Counted from the first letter of the stretch, positions 8,106 to 16,947 are shown. The stretch: DNA of 64,000 nucleotides from Bacteroidota bacterium (GCA_020161435.1 JAIUNV010000008.1:1-64000); one strand, 5' to 3'. The notes: generated from the sequence alone by a model not told the origin. Numbers and translations: made by a program.

Positions 8106-8420
8106 ATGCAAAGAATTGACAAATTAAAAGAATACCTGCAGGCGCAACCCAACGATAGTTTTTTGCAGCATGCGCTGGCACTGGAATACATCAAACTGGG
8201 CGATGATGCCGCCGCACAACCACTATTTGAAAATGTGCTGGCTCACGACCCGACTTACATTGGCACTTATTATCATTTGGCCAAACTGCTGGAGCGTACC
8301 GGAGAAAAAGACAAGGCCATTGCTACCTACGAAAAAGGCATGCAACATGCCAAAGCGGCCCGTGACATGCATGCATACAACGAGCTGCAGGCCGCCTGGG
8401 AAGACCTGACTGATTATTAA
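8106..8420 (+). CDS. Small tetratricopeptide-repeat protein
   Basis: A 104-residue soluble protein built of about two and a half TPR helical hairpins, seen in the ALALEYIKLGDDAAAQPLFENVL and YYHLAKLLERTGEKDKAIATYEKG segments with the usual small/aromatic/proline spacing. It has no signal peptide. The ATG at 8106 begins the conserved helix MQRIDKLKEYL. It ends 10 bp before tilS, so the two genes likely share a transcript. It is probably a protein-interaction module; the partner cannot be inferred. Confidence 0.8.
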   Translation: MQRIDKLKEYLQAQPNDSFLQHALALEYIKLGDDAAAQPLFENVLAHDPTYIGTYYHLAKLLERTGEKDKAIATYEKGMQHAKAARDMHAYNELQAAWEDLTDY

Positions 8421-8430
8421 AACTCACCGA

Positions 8431-9774
8431 TTGGTACATCCATTGTTTGCTACATTTCAACAAGAGCTGCAAGCCCTGCTGCCAGCTGGCCATAGCGTAT
8501 TGCTGGCCATTAGCGGCGGGGTAGATAGTGTGGTGTTGGCGCATTTGCTCAAAACAGCCAATGTGCCTGTTACGCTGGCGCATGTCAACTTTCAACTGCG
8601 GGGGAAAGAAAGCATTCGGGATGAACAATTTGTTTGCCAACTGGCGCAGGATTGGAACATGCCTGTAGAAGTGATTCGGGTAGATACCCATGCCTATGCA
8701 GTGGCACACAAATGCTCGGTACAAGTTGCAGCAAGGCAAATACGTTACCATTGGTTTGATGAACTGCTGGCAGCTAAACAACAAGCGGGTGAACGTTGCT
8801 TTTTGGCTACTGCACACCATGCCGATGATTCGGTGGAAACCTTTTTCATCAACCTGCTGAGAGGCACAGGTTTGGACGGATTGCAAGGCATTGCTGCGAA
8901 AAGAAATCACATCATCCGGCCGTTGCTTTTTGCAACCCGCCAAATGATAGAAGCCTATGCCACAGCACAACAACTCAGTTGGGTAGAAGACAGCAGCAAC
9001 AGCCGCAATGATTATGCCCGCAACTTCATTCGCAACGAATGGTTGCCTGCCGCCAATGCATATTTTCCGCAGGTAGCAAAAAACATTGTCCATACCATCG
9101 GTCATTTACAAGAAGCCAAACAATTGTACCAGCAAGCATTGCAACTACACAAAAAGAAATTGCTACATCAGCAGGGCAGCGAATGGCATATACCTGTACT
9201 GGCTTTATTGAAAGCCACGCCACTGCGCAGCATTGTACACGAACTCATTCAGCCTTTTGGTTTTGGCGAAGCACAAATAGATGAAGTACTGAAACTCTGC
9301 AACGCCAATAGCGGCAGCTATCTGCAGGGTAATCAGTGGCGCATTATCAGGCATCGCAAATGGTTGATTATTGCACCGCTGCAAGCCGCAGATCCGATTC
9401 ATTATTTAATGGATGAGCCAGCCGGAACTTTGGAGACGCCGCAAGGGAAACTAACCTGGCAAACCAAAGCATGGCAGCAGGAAAATGTGCCTCAACTACC
9501 AGCCAATGAAGTATTGCTCGATGCAAGCATAGCAACATTTCCAATGGTATTCCGCCCATGGACGGCGGGTGATTATTGCTACCCCTTGAGCATGGCCAAA
9601 AAGAAAAAAGTAGCCCGCATGTTGATTGATCAAAAGCTGTCGAAAACGGCGAAAGAAAAACTGTTTGTGCTGGAATCGAAACAACGCATTGCATGGGTGG
9701 CGGGCGTTCGAATGGACGACCGATTTAAAATTACGACTAAAACGAAGCAGGTGATTTGGTTACGGTTGGATTGA
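8431..9774 (+). CDS. tilS: tRNA(Ile)-lysidine synthase, TTG start
   Basis: A 447-residue enzyme that converts C34 of the CAU-anticodon tRNA-Ile to lysidine so that it reads AUA. The PP-loop SGGVDS is at residues 28-33, followed by AHVNFQLRGKES and TAHHADDSVETFFINLLRGTGLDGL, all typical of TilS; the C-terminal part has the TilS substrate-binding domains. The start is decided by sequence: an in-frame TGA at 8407-8409 and no ATG before the PP-loop leave TTG 8431 as the only plausible start. It lies 10 bp after the TPR gene. Confidence 0.93.
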   Translation: MVHPLFATFQQELQALLPAGHSVLLAISGGVDSVVLAHLLKTANVPVTLAHVNFQLRGKESIRDEQFVCQLAQDWNMPVEVIRVDTHAYAVAHKCSVQVAARQIRYHWFDELLAAKQQAGERCFLATAHHADDSVETFFINLLRGTGLDGLQGIAAKRNHIIRPLLFATRQMIEAYATAQQLSWVEDSSNSRNDYARNFIRNEWLPAANAYFPQVAKNIVHTIGHLQEAKQLYQQALQLHKKKLLHQQGSEWHIPVLALLKATPLRSIVHELIQPFGFGEAQIDEVLKLCNANSGSYLQGNQWRIIRHRKWLIIAPLQAADPIHYLMDEPAGTLETPQGKLTWQTKAWQQENVPQLPANEVLLDASIATFPMVFRPWTAGDYCYPLSMAKKKKVARMLIDQKLSKTAKEKLFVLESKQRIAWVAGVRMDDRFKITTKTKQVIWLRLD

Positions 9775-9776
9775 TA

Positions 9777-9840
9777 GGACGCGGATATATGGGACGCGGA
9801 TGTTGCGGAAAGAAACGGATTTTCGCGGATTAGTTTTTTG
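9777..9840. repeat. GCGGAT-rich repeat remnant
   Basis: The stretch repeats GGACGCGGAT twice and contains AACGGATTTTCGCGGAT. The same motif AACGGATTTTCGC, embedded in similar sequence, occurs on the minus strand at 44455-44535. It looks like a degenerate copy of a dispersed intergenic repeat. Confidence 0.5.
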
Positions 9841-9868
9841 CCGTTGATTCACTGGTTTTTCAGATAAA

Positions 9869-9905
9869 TAAAATGGGAGTCAAGTTTACGTTGACTCCCA
9901 TTTTG
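9869..9905. terminator. Bidirectional terminator between tilS and rhomboid gene
   Basis: A strong stem AAATGGGAGTCAA / TTGACTCCCATTT over the loop GTTTACG is flanked by A and T tracts and sits between two convergent genes. Confidence 0.85.
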
Positions 9906-9929
9906 TATGTGCTAAAATGATTCGCTTCG

Positions 9930-10559
9930 CTAAAAATCGAACCGGGGGTGTTGAATGGCTTCGAGAAAGCGGGGGATGGTATCACGATCGATAACGAGTA
10001 ATGCTACAATACCAAACATGGCACCCCAGAAATGCGCATCATGATTAATGTTGTCGCCGCCTTTTTTGCTCATGTACTGTGAGTACACCAGGTACAACAC
10101 ACCAAACACAATGGCGGGAACTGGTATCACAAATACATAGATGGTGGCCCAGGGCACCAACAAAATAAAAGCAAACAACACGGCCGATACGCCGCCTGAT
10201 GCACCCAAGCTGGCATAACTGTTGTTGTTGCGATGTTTGATATATGTAGGCAAATCACTCACCACTATGCCCAGCAGGTAAAAGATGAGAAACATATACT
10301 TGCTTATACTTCCAAATTGGGCGAATTGAACGGCAAAATATTGTTCTTCGAGCAGTCTTCCGAAAAACCATAACGTAAGCATATTGAAGCCAAGGTGCAT
10401 GACATCGGCATGAATGAAACCAGAAGTGAGCAAACGATACCATTGGCCCCGGTTAATAGCCGGCGGATACATGATTAAATCGTTGTACACTTTGCTGCTG
10501 TTGAAAGCAGAAAAAGACACTAAGGCTGTAACGATTATAATAATAAGTGTATGTGTCAT
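9930..10559 (-). CDS. Rhomboid-family intramembrane serine protease
   Basis: A 209-residue membrane protease with about six transmembrane helices. The rhomboid signatures are in order: RLLTSGFIHADVMHLGFNM in the L1/TM2 region with the conserved HxxxN pattern, the catalytic serine in GASGG (Ser121), and the catalytic histidine in DAHFWGAMFG (His176). It cleaves membrane proteins within or next to the bilayer; the substrate is unknown. The start codon of this gene overlaps the stop of the upstream YkgJ-like gene by 4 bp, so the pair is translationally coupled. Confidence 0.92.
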   Translation of the reverse strand: MTHTLIIIIVTALVSFSAFNSSKVYNDLIMYPPAINRGQWYRLLTSGFIHADVMHLGFNMLTLWFFGRLLEEQYFAVQFAQFGSISKYMFLIFYLLGIVVSDLPTYIKHRNNNSYASLGASGGVSAVLFAFILLVPWATIYVFVIPVPAIVFGVLYLVYSQYMSKKGGDNINHDAHFWGAMFGIVALLVIDRDTIPRFLEAIQHPRFDF

Positions 10560-11065
10560 TTCTTGGTTTTAGTGATTTCTACCCGCTCCATCATTTTTTC
10601 TACCCACAAAAAAGTAGCGGGGCAATACTTGATGTTTTGCTTGTGGATGTAGGCATAGCTTTCCATCGGCAGTTTTACCAAGTGCGGAAAGCCGCGACAA
10701 TCATCGGGGCGTACTTCGTAAATATTGCATTTGTTGGTATTGAGGTCGAGAAAAACGCAGGGCTGTTGCTGCATGCGCCAGTCTTTTTCTTCCTCATCAT
10801 ACATCAGGTACTTGGCTTTAAAATCTTTTACCGACATGCCCAGGTGTTCGGCAATGCGCTGCTTGTCTTTCTTCTCCAGTGTAGGCGTCATTTTTTTGCA
10901 GCAGTTGGCACACTGCAGGCAATCTACTTCCTGCCATACTTCTTTTTCGGTGGCATGGGCTATATCAATGATGTCGCTCACATCGCTTTCTTCCAAATGC
11001 TTGATGAATTTGCGCATCGGTTTCTTGTTCTTCTCAAACTTCTTTTCCAGCGACGATAGTTTCAT
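10556..11065 (-). CDS. YkgJ-family cysteine cluster protein
   Basis: A 169-residue cytoplasmic protein of the YkgJ (CxxCxxCC) family, thought to bind zinc or an iron-sulfur cluster. The cluster begins with CLQCANCC (Cys49, 52, 55, 56), followed by further cysteines in QQPCVFLDLNTNKC, RPDDCRGFPH and KYCPATF. It is coupled to the rhomboid gene by a 4-bp overlap, an association that may be functional or only operonic. The family's role is not known with certainty. Confidence 0.85.
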   Translation of the reverse strand: MKLSSLEKKFEKNKKPMRKFIKHLEESDVSDIIDIAHATEKEVWQEVDCLQCANCCKKMTPTLEKKDKQRIAEHLGMSVKDFKAKYLMYDEEEKDWRMQQQPCVFLDLNTNKCNIYEVRPDDCRGFPHLVKLPMESYAYIHKQNIKYCPATFLWVEKMMERVEITKTKK

Positions 11066-11174
11066 AACGGCTCAGGTTAATGACGCTTCCTATTTTTTAT
11101 TTTGAAGCAAGAGCAGCAAATTGCAGCATCGGTCATGCAATTCCAAATAATCAGTCAAAATATTAGCAGCAACC

Positions 11175-12077
11175 ATGTGGCAGCCTTACAAAAAAGGGTT
11201 TAAAGCCTACCTGCAACTGGAGCGGTCGCTGAGTGAAAACTCAGTGGATGCTTACCTGCACGATGTGGAGCTGCTAACGCAATGGATGTTGCTGCAAGGC
11301 CTGCAAAAAAATCCGGCTGCCGTAGTGCAAGAAGACCTGCAGCAATTTTTGAAAGCCATTGCAGAAATGGGTATGGGCGCCAATAGCCAGGCCCGCATCA
11401 TCAGCGGGTTGCGGGCATTTTTCAAGTATGCCATGCTGGAGCAAATAGTGCAGCAAAACCCCACCGAATTGCTGGAAGCACCCAAGCTCAAAAGAGCCTT
11501 GCCCGAAGTATTGTCGTTTGGAGAAATTGAAGCCATCATTGGTGGCATTGACCAAAGCACCCCTGAAGGTGTGCGTAACAAGGCCATGCTCGAAACGCTG
11601 TACAGCTGCGGTCTTCGGGTGAGTGAGCTGGTAAATTTGCAACTGAGCCAGTTGTACATGGATGTAGGTTTTGTAAGGGTGTTTGGCAAGGGTAGCAAAG
11701 AACGGTTGGTGCCCATTGGTCGTGATGCCATCAAATACATTCAACTGTACCGCGACAATGTGCGGGTACATGTGCCGGTACAAAAAGGCGAAGAAGACAT
11801 GGTGTTTCTCAACAACCGTGGCCGAAGGCTGAGCCGCGTCATGGTGTTCCTCATCATCAAAGCCATGGCCGCCAAAGCAGGCATTACCAAAAACATTTCG
11901 CCACACACATTTCGCCACAGTTTTGCCACGCATTTGGTGGAAGGTGGTGCCGACCTTCGTGCCGTGCAGGAAATGCTGGGGCACGAAAGCATTACCACTA
12001 CAGAAATCTATACACACCTCGACCGTGAATACCTCCGCGAAACCCTGCACCGTTTTCATCCGGCTTTCAAATCTTGA
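11175..12077 (+). CDS. xerD: Tyrosine recombinase XerD
   Basis: A 300-residue site-specific recombinase resolving chromosome dimers at dif. The N-terminal SAM-like core-binding domain spans about 1-95 and the catalytic domain about 110-295. The full catalytic set is present: Arg148 (SCGLRVSEL), Lys172, His244 and Arg247 (HTFRHSFATHL), His270 (LGHES) and Tyr279 (TEIYTH). Length and context fit a housekeeping XerC/D enzyme rather than an integrase, and no attachment sites are seen. The XerD rather than XerC assignment is by overall resemblance. Confidence 0.9.
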   Translation: MWQPYKKGFKAYLQLERSLSENSVDAYLHDVELLTQWMLLQGLQKNPAAVVQEDLQQFLKAIAEMGMGANSQARIISGLRAFFKYAMLEQIVQQNPTELLEAPKLKRALPEVLSFGEIEAIIGGIDQSTPEGVRNKAMLETLYSCGLRVSELVNLQLSQLYMDVGFVRVFGKGSKERLVPIGRDAIKYIQLYRDNVRVHVPVQKGEEDMVFLNNRGRRLSRVMVFLIIKAMAAKAGITKNISPHTFRHSFATHLVEGGADLRAVQEMLGHESITTTEIYTHLDREYLRETLHRFHPAFKS

Positions 12078-12402
12078 TGTTTATTCGACACAATTCACTT
12101 AGCAACCGTTTTGAATTTCATAGAAGCTAAGTAGTGATGAAACAAGTTAAACAGGGGGAGGCGTTGGCCCGGCAAAACGGGCGGAGCCTTCGGGTTTGCC
12201 TTGAATTTTCTTTGGTTACTTTCTTTTTTTCAAGAAAAAGAAAGTAACAATGCTGCAACAGGAATGGACTTGATAGATGAAACACGCAATACAGTTCAGT
12301 AACAACAATCTTCTCAATAGCCATTCTGAACCACTGGTAAAGTAGCATCCGTCTCCTCAATACTGCGACCAGTTCCTTTACTTTGCTGCCACAATCAGTA
12401 GC
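12078..12402. other. 325-bp intergenic region with a repeat-like block
   Basis: No gene is supported here. The left half carries a GC-rich block and a long hairpin (separate entry). Near the right end TTACTTTG, 30 bp before the next ATG, is a weak -7 match for the YcxB-like gene. Confidence 0.5.
12140..12252. repeat. Probable dispersed intergenic repeat with 14-bp hairpin
   Basis: A GC-rich segment (GGCGTTGGCCCGGC, GGGCGGAGCCTTCGGG) is followed by a perfect inverted repeat: GTTACTTTCTTTTT at 12215-12228 pairs with AAAAAGAAAGTAAC at 12235-12248. The composition and the short nonsense frame read from it (EKKKVTKEN...) resemble an intergenic repeat common in Bacteroidota genomes. That is recollection; only one copy is in this window. 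Confidence 0.5.
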
Positions 12403-12882
12403 ATGAAAATTGCCATCACCTACGAACGGGCCAAAGTACTGCAAGCACTGCGCTATCATTTCATTTCACGGAATGAAGTAAAGCTGTTGCTCATTCTTGT
12501 AAATGTGTTTGCGTTTCTGTCGGCGGGCCTTTTTTTCTTCAAACTCATTCGCCCTTTTCCTTTTCTTATCAGCTCCGTTTTGTGGTTTGTACTGATGCTT
12601 ACCTTTTGGTTTTGGCTACCACGTATTATTTACAGTCGTACCCGTACGTTTCAAGAAGACATAGACCTCACCCTACGCAGCGACGACATTTTGATAGAAA
12701 CTGAAAAGGGGTACACCACCTGGGGCTATCAGCGGTTTAGTTATTTCATGGAAAGCCCGTATTTCTTTCACTTGTACATCAACGATAAATCGTTTTTTCT
12801 GATACCCAAAGATGCCTGCACCGGCGATGCCGATACCGTGTTGGTTCGTCAGAAGTTGAAGGAGAAGATGGCGTTTAAATAA
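12403..12882 (+). CDS. YcxB-like membrane protein
   Basis: A 159-residue protein with two adjacent transmembrane helices (about 28-46 and 53-72), a cytoplasmic N-terminal segment and a C-terminal globular part. The C-terminal pattern GYTTWGYQRFSYF then FHLYINDKSFFLIPKDA is that of the YcxB-like family (a PH-like small domain after two helices). Function is unknown. It stands alone on the plus strand and converges with the GNAT gene across a 5-bp gap. Confidence 0.7.
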   Translation: MKIAITYERAKVLQALRYHFISRNEVKLLLILVNVFAFLSAGLFFFKLIRPFPFLISSVLWFVLMLTFWFWLPRIIYSRTRTFQEDIDLTLRSDDILIETEKGYTTWGYQRFSYFMESPYFFHLYINDKSFFLIPKDACTGDADTVLVRQKLKEKMAFK

Positions 12883-12887
12883 GTTGG

Positions 12888-13319
12888 TTACCGCAATTGT
12901 TTTTCCATTTTATGGTGTGGCACCGTTACTTCTTCAAAAGGTTCGCCCACTATTTTGTAGCCCAGTTTTTGGTAAAAGCCCAAGGCCGTATCCCGTGCAT
13001 GCATGGTGAGTTTGCGGTAGCCTCTGTCTCGGGCCAGGTTTTCGGCAAATTGCATAATAGAAAAGCCGATGCCTTTGTGTTGCAAGCGGCTGTTCACCGC
13101 CATTTGGCGCAGCTTTACGGTGTCGTGGTCGAGTTGTGTCAAAATACAGCAGCCCAATATGCGGCCATCATCGAAGGCGCAAATCAGGATGTCGTCTTTT
13201 TCTTCCTCTAATTGTGCTGGTGTAAAACTGAGTCCCAACGGCCGCCGCAGCACTTCCTCCCGCAGTTTCACCATTTGCTCATATTGTGCTGAGCCATGTT
13301 CTATTTGCATGAGTGCCAT
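12888..13319 (-). CDS. GNAT-family N-acetyltransferase
   Basis: A 143-residue acetyl-CoA-dependent acetyltransferase. The GNAT core is recognisable: beta strand VKLRQMAV, the acetyl-CoA pyrophosphate loop QHKGIGFSIMQFAE, then GYRKLTMHARDTALGFYQKLGYKIVG. It resembles the ElaA/YitI-type small acetyltransferases. The substrate is unknown. It is monocistronic and divergent from glyA. Confidence 0.85.
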   Translation of the reverse strand: MALMQIEHGSAQYEQMVKLREEVLRRPLGLSFTPAQLEEEKDDILICAFDDGRILGCCILTQLDHDTVKLRQMAVNSRLQHKGIGFSIMQFAENLARDRGYRKLTMHARDTALGFYQKLGYKIVGEPFEEVTVPHHKMEKQLR

Positions 13320-13469
13320 GTGCTCAAAATAAGGTTGTATTGTACAACTACCAAATTTTCATGCCCTTTTGCTGCGGTATCCTGGGGTTCTTTGCACACG
13401 ATGGCGTAGATTCTTGCACAATCTTTTCACCCCACAGGCTTTCGGCACAGGGCTCCCAAGTGATGCGCC

Positions 13470-13477
13470 TATATTTG
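13470..13477 (+). promoter_or_regulatory. Putative -7 box of glyA
   Basis: TATATTTG lies 19 bp before the glyA ATG. The surrounding 17 bases TGCGCCTATATTTGCGG are identical to those before metK (52084 region). Confidence 0.65.
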
Positions 13478-13496
13478 CGGCAAAATCACATCAATC

Positions 13497-14774
13497 ATGT
13501 CCGCCGATCCAATATTTCAACTCCTCCAAAAAGAATTACATCGTCAGCGCACCGGCATTGAGCTCATTGCCAGCGAAAACTTTACCAGTCTTGCCGTGAT
13601 GCAGGCTATGGGTAGTGTAGCTACCAACAAGTATGCCGAAGGTTATCCTGGCAAGCGTTACTACGGTGGTTGCGAAGTGGTAGACGAAATTGAAACACTG
13701 GCCATCGAACGCATCAAGCAGGTGTTTAAAGCCAGCTGGGCCAATGTGCAGCCGCACAGTGGTGCCCAGGCCAATGCGGCCGTTTTTCTGGCCTGCCTCA
13801 AGCCCGGCGATAAAATTCTCGGCCTCGACCTGAGCATGGGTGGCCACCTTACTCATGGTAGCCCCGCCAACTTTAGTGGCAAAACCTACGAAGCACATTT
13901 CTACGGTGTAAAGAAAGATACCGGCCTTATCGATTACGAAATGCTGGAAGAAAAAGCACTGAGTGTAAAGCCCAAAATGATTATTGTGGGTGCCAGTGCG
14001 TACAGCCGCGACTGGGATTATGCCCGTGTTCGTAAAGTAGCCGATGAAATCGGTGCCATCATTTTGGCCGACATCAGCCACCCAGCAGGTTTGGTAGCCA
14101 CAGGCTTTTTGAACGACCCATTTGATTATTGCCATATTGTAACCAGCACTACCCACAAAACGTTGCGGGGGCCTCGTGGTGGTGTTATTATGCTGCGCCA
14201 CGATTTTGATAACCCGCTCGGTGTAAAAGACCCCAAAGGAAACATCCGCTCTATGAGTGCCATGCTCGATTTAGCGGTGTTCCCCGGTACACAGGGCGGC
14301 CCGCTGGAGCATGTCATTGCTGCCAAAGCGGTAGCCTTCGGCGAAATACTGACCGATGAGTTTACGGCCTATCAAAAGCAAGTGCAGTTGAATGCACAGG
14401 CATTGGCCAAATGTTTTGTGGCAAAAGATTATCAGCTCATCAGCAATGGTACCGACAACCATCTGATGCTGATAGACCTGCGCAACAAAAACATCACCGG
14501 TAAAAAAGCACAGGAAACATTAGATCTGGCACATATCACCCTCAACAAAAACAGTGTGCCCTTCGATGATAAGAGCCCGTTTGTAACCAGCGGTATTCGC
14601 ATTGGTGTGCCTGCTGTTACTACCCGTGGTATGAAGGAAGCCGACATGCAGTTTATTGCCAACGTGATTGACAATGTGCTGATGAATGCAGACGATGCCA
14701 ATGTAATTGCTACGGTAAAAGCGGAGGTAGCCGGATTTATGCAACAGTTTCCGCTGTACCCAGAGTTGGGGTAG
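13497..14774 (+). CDS. glyA: Serine hydroxymethyltransferase
   Basis: A 425-residue PLP enzyme that interconverts serine and glycine with transfer of a one-carbon unit to tetrahydrofolate. The PLP lysine is Lys221 in STTHKTLRGPRGG. Other family marks are IELIASENF (21-29), NKYAEGYPGKRYYGG (44-58), HSGAQANAAVF and FPGTQGGPLEHVIAAKAVA. The length is normal. It has a short leader of about 14 bases without a Shine-Dalgarno sequence. Confidence 0.97.
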   Translation: MSADPIFQLLQKELHRQRTGIELIASENFTSLAVMQAMGSVATNKYAEGYPGKRYYGGCEVVDEIETLAIERIKQVFKASWANVQPHSGAQANAAVFLACLKPGDKILGLDLSMGGHLTHGSPANFSGKTYEAHFYGVKKDTGLIDYEMLEEKALSVKPKMIIVGASAYSRDWDYARVRKVADEIGAIILADISHPAGLVATGFLNDPFDYCHIVTSTTHKTLRGPRGGVIMLRHDFDNPLGVKDPKGNIRSMSAMLDLAVFPGTQGGPLEHVIAAKAVAFGEILTDEFTAYQKQVQLNAQALAKCFVAKDYQLISNGTDNHLMLIDLRNKNITGKKAQETLDLAHITLNKNSVPFDDKSPFVTSGIRIGVPAVTTRGMKEADMQFIANVIDNVLMNADDANVIATVKAEVAGFMQQFPLYPELG

Positions 14775-14834
14775 TGGTTAGTTGATTGGTTAATTAGGTG
14801 ATTAGTTGAGTAGTAAATTAGTAATTTGTTGATT
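14773..14834. repeat. Low-complexity TTAGTTGATT-type repeat
   Basis: Irregular reiterations of TTAGTTGATT, GTTAATTAGG and GATTAGTTGAG follow glyA immediately. They are degenerate short direct repeats with no coding potential. Confidence 0.6.
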
Positions 14835-14935
14835 GCCATCTTCTATTCCCAATCCCAAATTGCATTATTGCCTTTAGCTTTATGCATTAAGCTCAGCCTG
14901 TTTTTATTAGTAAGTTTTTAGAACAAACACATCTT

Positions 14936-15364
14936 ATGATACAACGAATTCAATCTGTTTGGTTATTGCTGGCAGCTTTGGCAGTGGCGCTGTTGTTTAA
15001 GTTTCCCGTGTATGGCGGAATACTGGCAACCGGCGAAGCCAAAGATTTGCTGGTGGGTCAAAATTACCTGCTGTTTATTGTGGCTGCTGTATTGGTACTG
15101 TTTCCGGCCATTGCCATTGCGCTTTTCAAAAACAGAAGCAATCAGAAAAAGCTCATATGGGTGAGTTTATTGCTCAATATTGTTTTCATCGGTCTTATCT
15201 GGATGGAAGTAGGTGATTTTAAATTGGCCAATCCCAACTTTACTTCTAGTGTTTACAAAGTAGGAGCTATCCTGCCCATTGTGAGCATTGTTTTGCTTGT
15301 ACTGGCAAACGCCGGTATTCGCAAAGATGAAAAGCTGATTGCCAGTGCTGACAGGTTGCGTTAA
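14936..15364 (+). CDS. DUF4293 membrane protein
   Basis: A 142-residue integral membrane protein. The opening MIQRIQSVWLLLAAL is the hallmark of DUF4293, a Bacteroidota family of unknown function. Four hydrophobic helices are visible (about 7-25, 43-63, 73-90, 106-127) with a short charged tail. It stands between two terminator-like elements, so it is likely transcribed alone. Confidence 0.85.
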   Translation: MIQRIQSVWLLLAALAVALLFKFPVYGGILATGEAKDLLVGQNYLLFIVAAVLVLFPAIAIALFKNRSNQKKLIWVSLLLNIVFIGLIWMEVGDFKLANPNFTSSVYKVGAILPIVSIVLLVLANAGIRKDEKLIASADRLR

Positions 15365-15390
15365 TACATTTACGTTATTTTTCTTGCAGT

Positions 15391-15428
15391 AATAAAAAAG
15401 GGTAGCATTTTGGAGTGCTACCCTTTTT
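15391..15428. terminator. Bidirectional terminator
   Basis: The stem AAAAAGGGTAGCA / TGCTACCCTTTTT with a short loop separates the DUF4293 gene from the convergent periplasmic binding protein gene and has A/T tracts on both sides. Confidence 0.88.
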
Positions 15429-15445
15429 CTGTAATGTATTTAACC

Positions 15446-16660
15446 CTAATAAATGCCTTTCACCACTCCATCCATTTTTCGGACGAAGTATAATTTCCTG
15501 TTTTCAAAATAATGAATCCGGCTATTGTCGGCGGCGTCGGTTACGGGCACAAAGTCAAAGTCGTTGAAGATTTTATATGTCCTGTCGTTGGCATGGTCGG
15601 CAAAGGTTTCCAACGCCGGATTGGCTAAAAGATTTTGCACAAACCGATATGTAATTTCAAACCCTTTTATAGCCATGTCGCTGGGCTTGCTGTTTTGTTT
15701 TCGTGCGTAGGTTTTACTCAGGCTATTGTACACATCTACATTACCCGATGAAGAAATGAATGGTGAGCTGAAAGTAATTTCCACGCCTTTGTATTCAGCC
15801 CGTTTAAAATCTACATCGTCCCAGTTGGGCATTCCTACCACATGGCTTTTATACTTGGGTTGCAGGCTGCTCAGTTGTTTCACAAGCCGTTGGCCAAATG
15901 CACCATCCATAGTGGCAGTAATGAGGGTGTTGTTTTTATTGCTATCCAGCAGGGCCTTCACCTGTGCCACCTGAAATGAATCGCTGAGTAGTACGGTTTT
16001 CCAGCGCAACCTGTTTCCGTTGGCAGAGGTTGCGGCTTCTTCCAACCAGCTTTTCAGGTAGGGTTCCACCGTTCCTTTGCGGGTTACAAACACCAGGTTG
16101 TCGCTACTGTGGTTGCGTTGCAGGTATTGGTAAATGCCGGCGCAATGTGTTTTGAGGGTGGTATTGAGCAGGTACAATTCCGGTGTATTTTTTATGCCCG
16201 CATCATTGGGGTAAGTGGCCGAAATCAAAGGAATATGCATGCTGTTGGCAAAGGCGGCCATCTGCTTCAGCTCATTGCTGTTTTGTGCAACGGCTATTAG
16301 CAGTTTCGATTGCTTTACCGTTGGACTGTACAACGTGGTGCTCAGGCTGGAAAAGCGACGGGTATCCACCACTTCTATGTGTACCTGCGCTCTTTCTTTA
16401 CTCAGGCTGTCTGCCGCCATGAGTACGCCATTGTAAAACTCCAAATAAGGCAGGGCAAACCGGGGGATGCTGTTGCCAAACTTGTATTTGTCGGCATTGT
16501 ATATAGAGTCGAGATGGAGCGGTAGTAATACAGAAACCACGGGTTTATCTACGGGTTGCTGCTGCGCAAAAGCTGCAGTAGCTGATAGCAGTAGGGCTAC
16601 CAGCCAGCTGGCAAAAAGTGGAAGGAGTATGCGATGTTTCAAAAGGGTCATTTTTTTCAT
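15446..16660 (-). CDS. Exported type-1 periplasmic-binding-protein-fold protein
   Basis: A 404-residue secreted protein with a clear signal peptide (about residues 1-33, ending AAFAQ). The mature part has the Rossmann-like pattern of Leu/Ile/Val-binding (PBP1) proteins: VVSVLLPLHLDS, LPYLEFYNGVLMAADSL, IPLISATYPND, and VGMPNWDDV in the second lobe. No permease or ATPase gene is adjacent, so transport is not implied. In Bacteroidota such proteins often occur alone or with LysM domains; LysM is absent here. A ligand-sensing or LpoA-like wall role is possible but unproven. Confidence 0.7.
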   Translation of the reverse strand: MKKMTLLKHRILLPLFASWLVALLLSATAAFAQQQPVDKPVVSVLLPLHLDSIYNADKYKFGNSIPRFALPYLEFYNGVLMAADSLSKERAQVHIEVVDTRRFSSLSTTLYSPTVKQSKLLIAVAQNSNELKQMAAFANSMHIPLISATYPNDAGIKNTPELYLLNTTLKTHCAGIYQYLQRNHSSDNLVFVTRKGTVEPYLKSWLEEAATSANGNRLRWKTVLLSDSFQVAQVKALLDSNKNNTLITATMDGAFGQRLVKQLSSLQPKYKSHVVGMPNWDDVDFKRAEYKGVEITFSSPFISSSGNVDVYNSLSKTYARKQNSKPSDMAIKGFEITYRFVQNLLANPALETFADHANDRTYKIFNDFDFVPVTDAADNSRIHYFENRKLYFVRKMDGVVKGIY

Positions 16661-16947
16661 AAAGCGACAAATTCCGGGCCGGAAAATAGGCGTTTGTTGC
16701 GGAGCAGTTCGTTGCCAAACCGCTAAAAAAGCGAAACACCTGTTTCTGTTTACCCAAAACTCCGGCTTTTGGGCTCATAAAAGGGATAGCCTTTGCCGTA
16801 ATGGGCTGGGGGCAAAGTTGATAAATAGCCCTGACAATCAGCAGATTCATTTGCCGGAGGCGCTACAAACACCCGAAATTCGGCGCAAAGCCAGTGGCGA
16901 TAAGCAGGGCGCTTGATTTTTTTGCTGGTGTAGCGGTCATTTTCCCC
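16661..16947. other. Intergenic region between binding-protein gene and rplY
   Basis: No gene, RNA or clear repeat is supported. It must hold the divergent promoter of the binding-protein gene, but no convincing minus-strand -7 box was found; the rplY box lies just to the right. Confidence 0.4.

Noticed and set aside
11175..12077. Phage or island integrase
   Set aside because: The full XerD domain layout, housekeeping neighbours and lack of attachment repeats or cargo genes favour chromosomal XerD.
12127..12459. Minus-strand frame of 110 codons between xerD and the YcxB-like gene
   Set aside because: Its sequence is generated by the repeat-like block and hairpin at 12140-12252 and it overlaps the next real gene.
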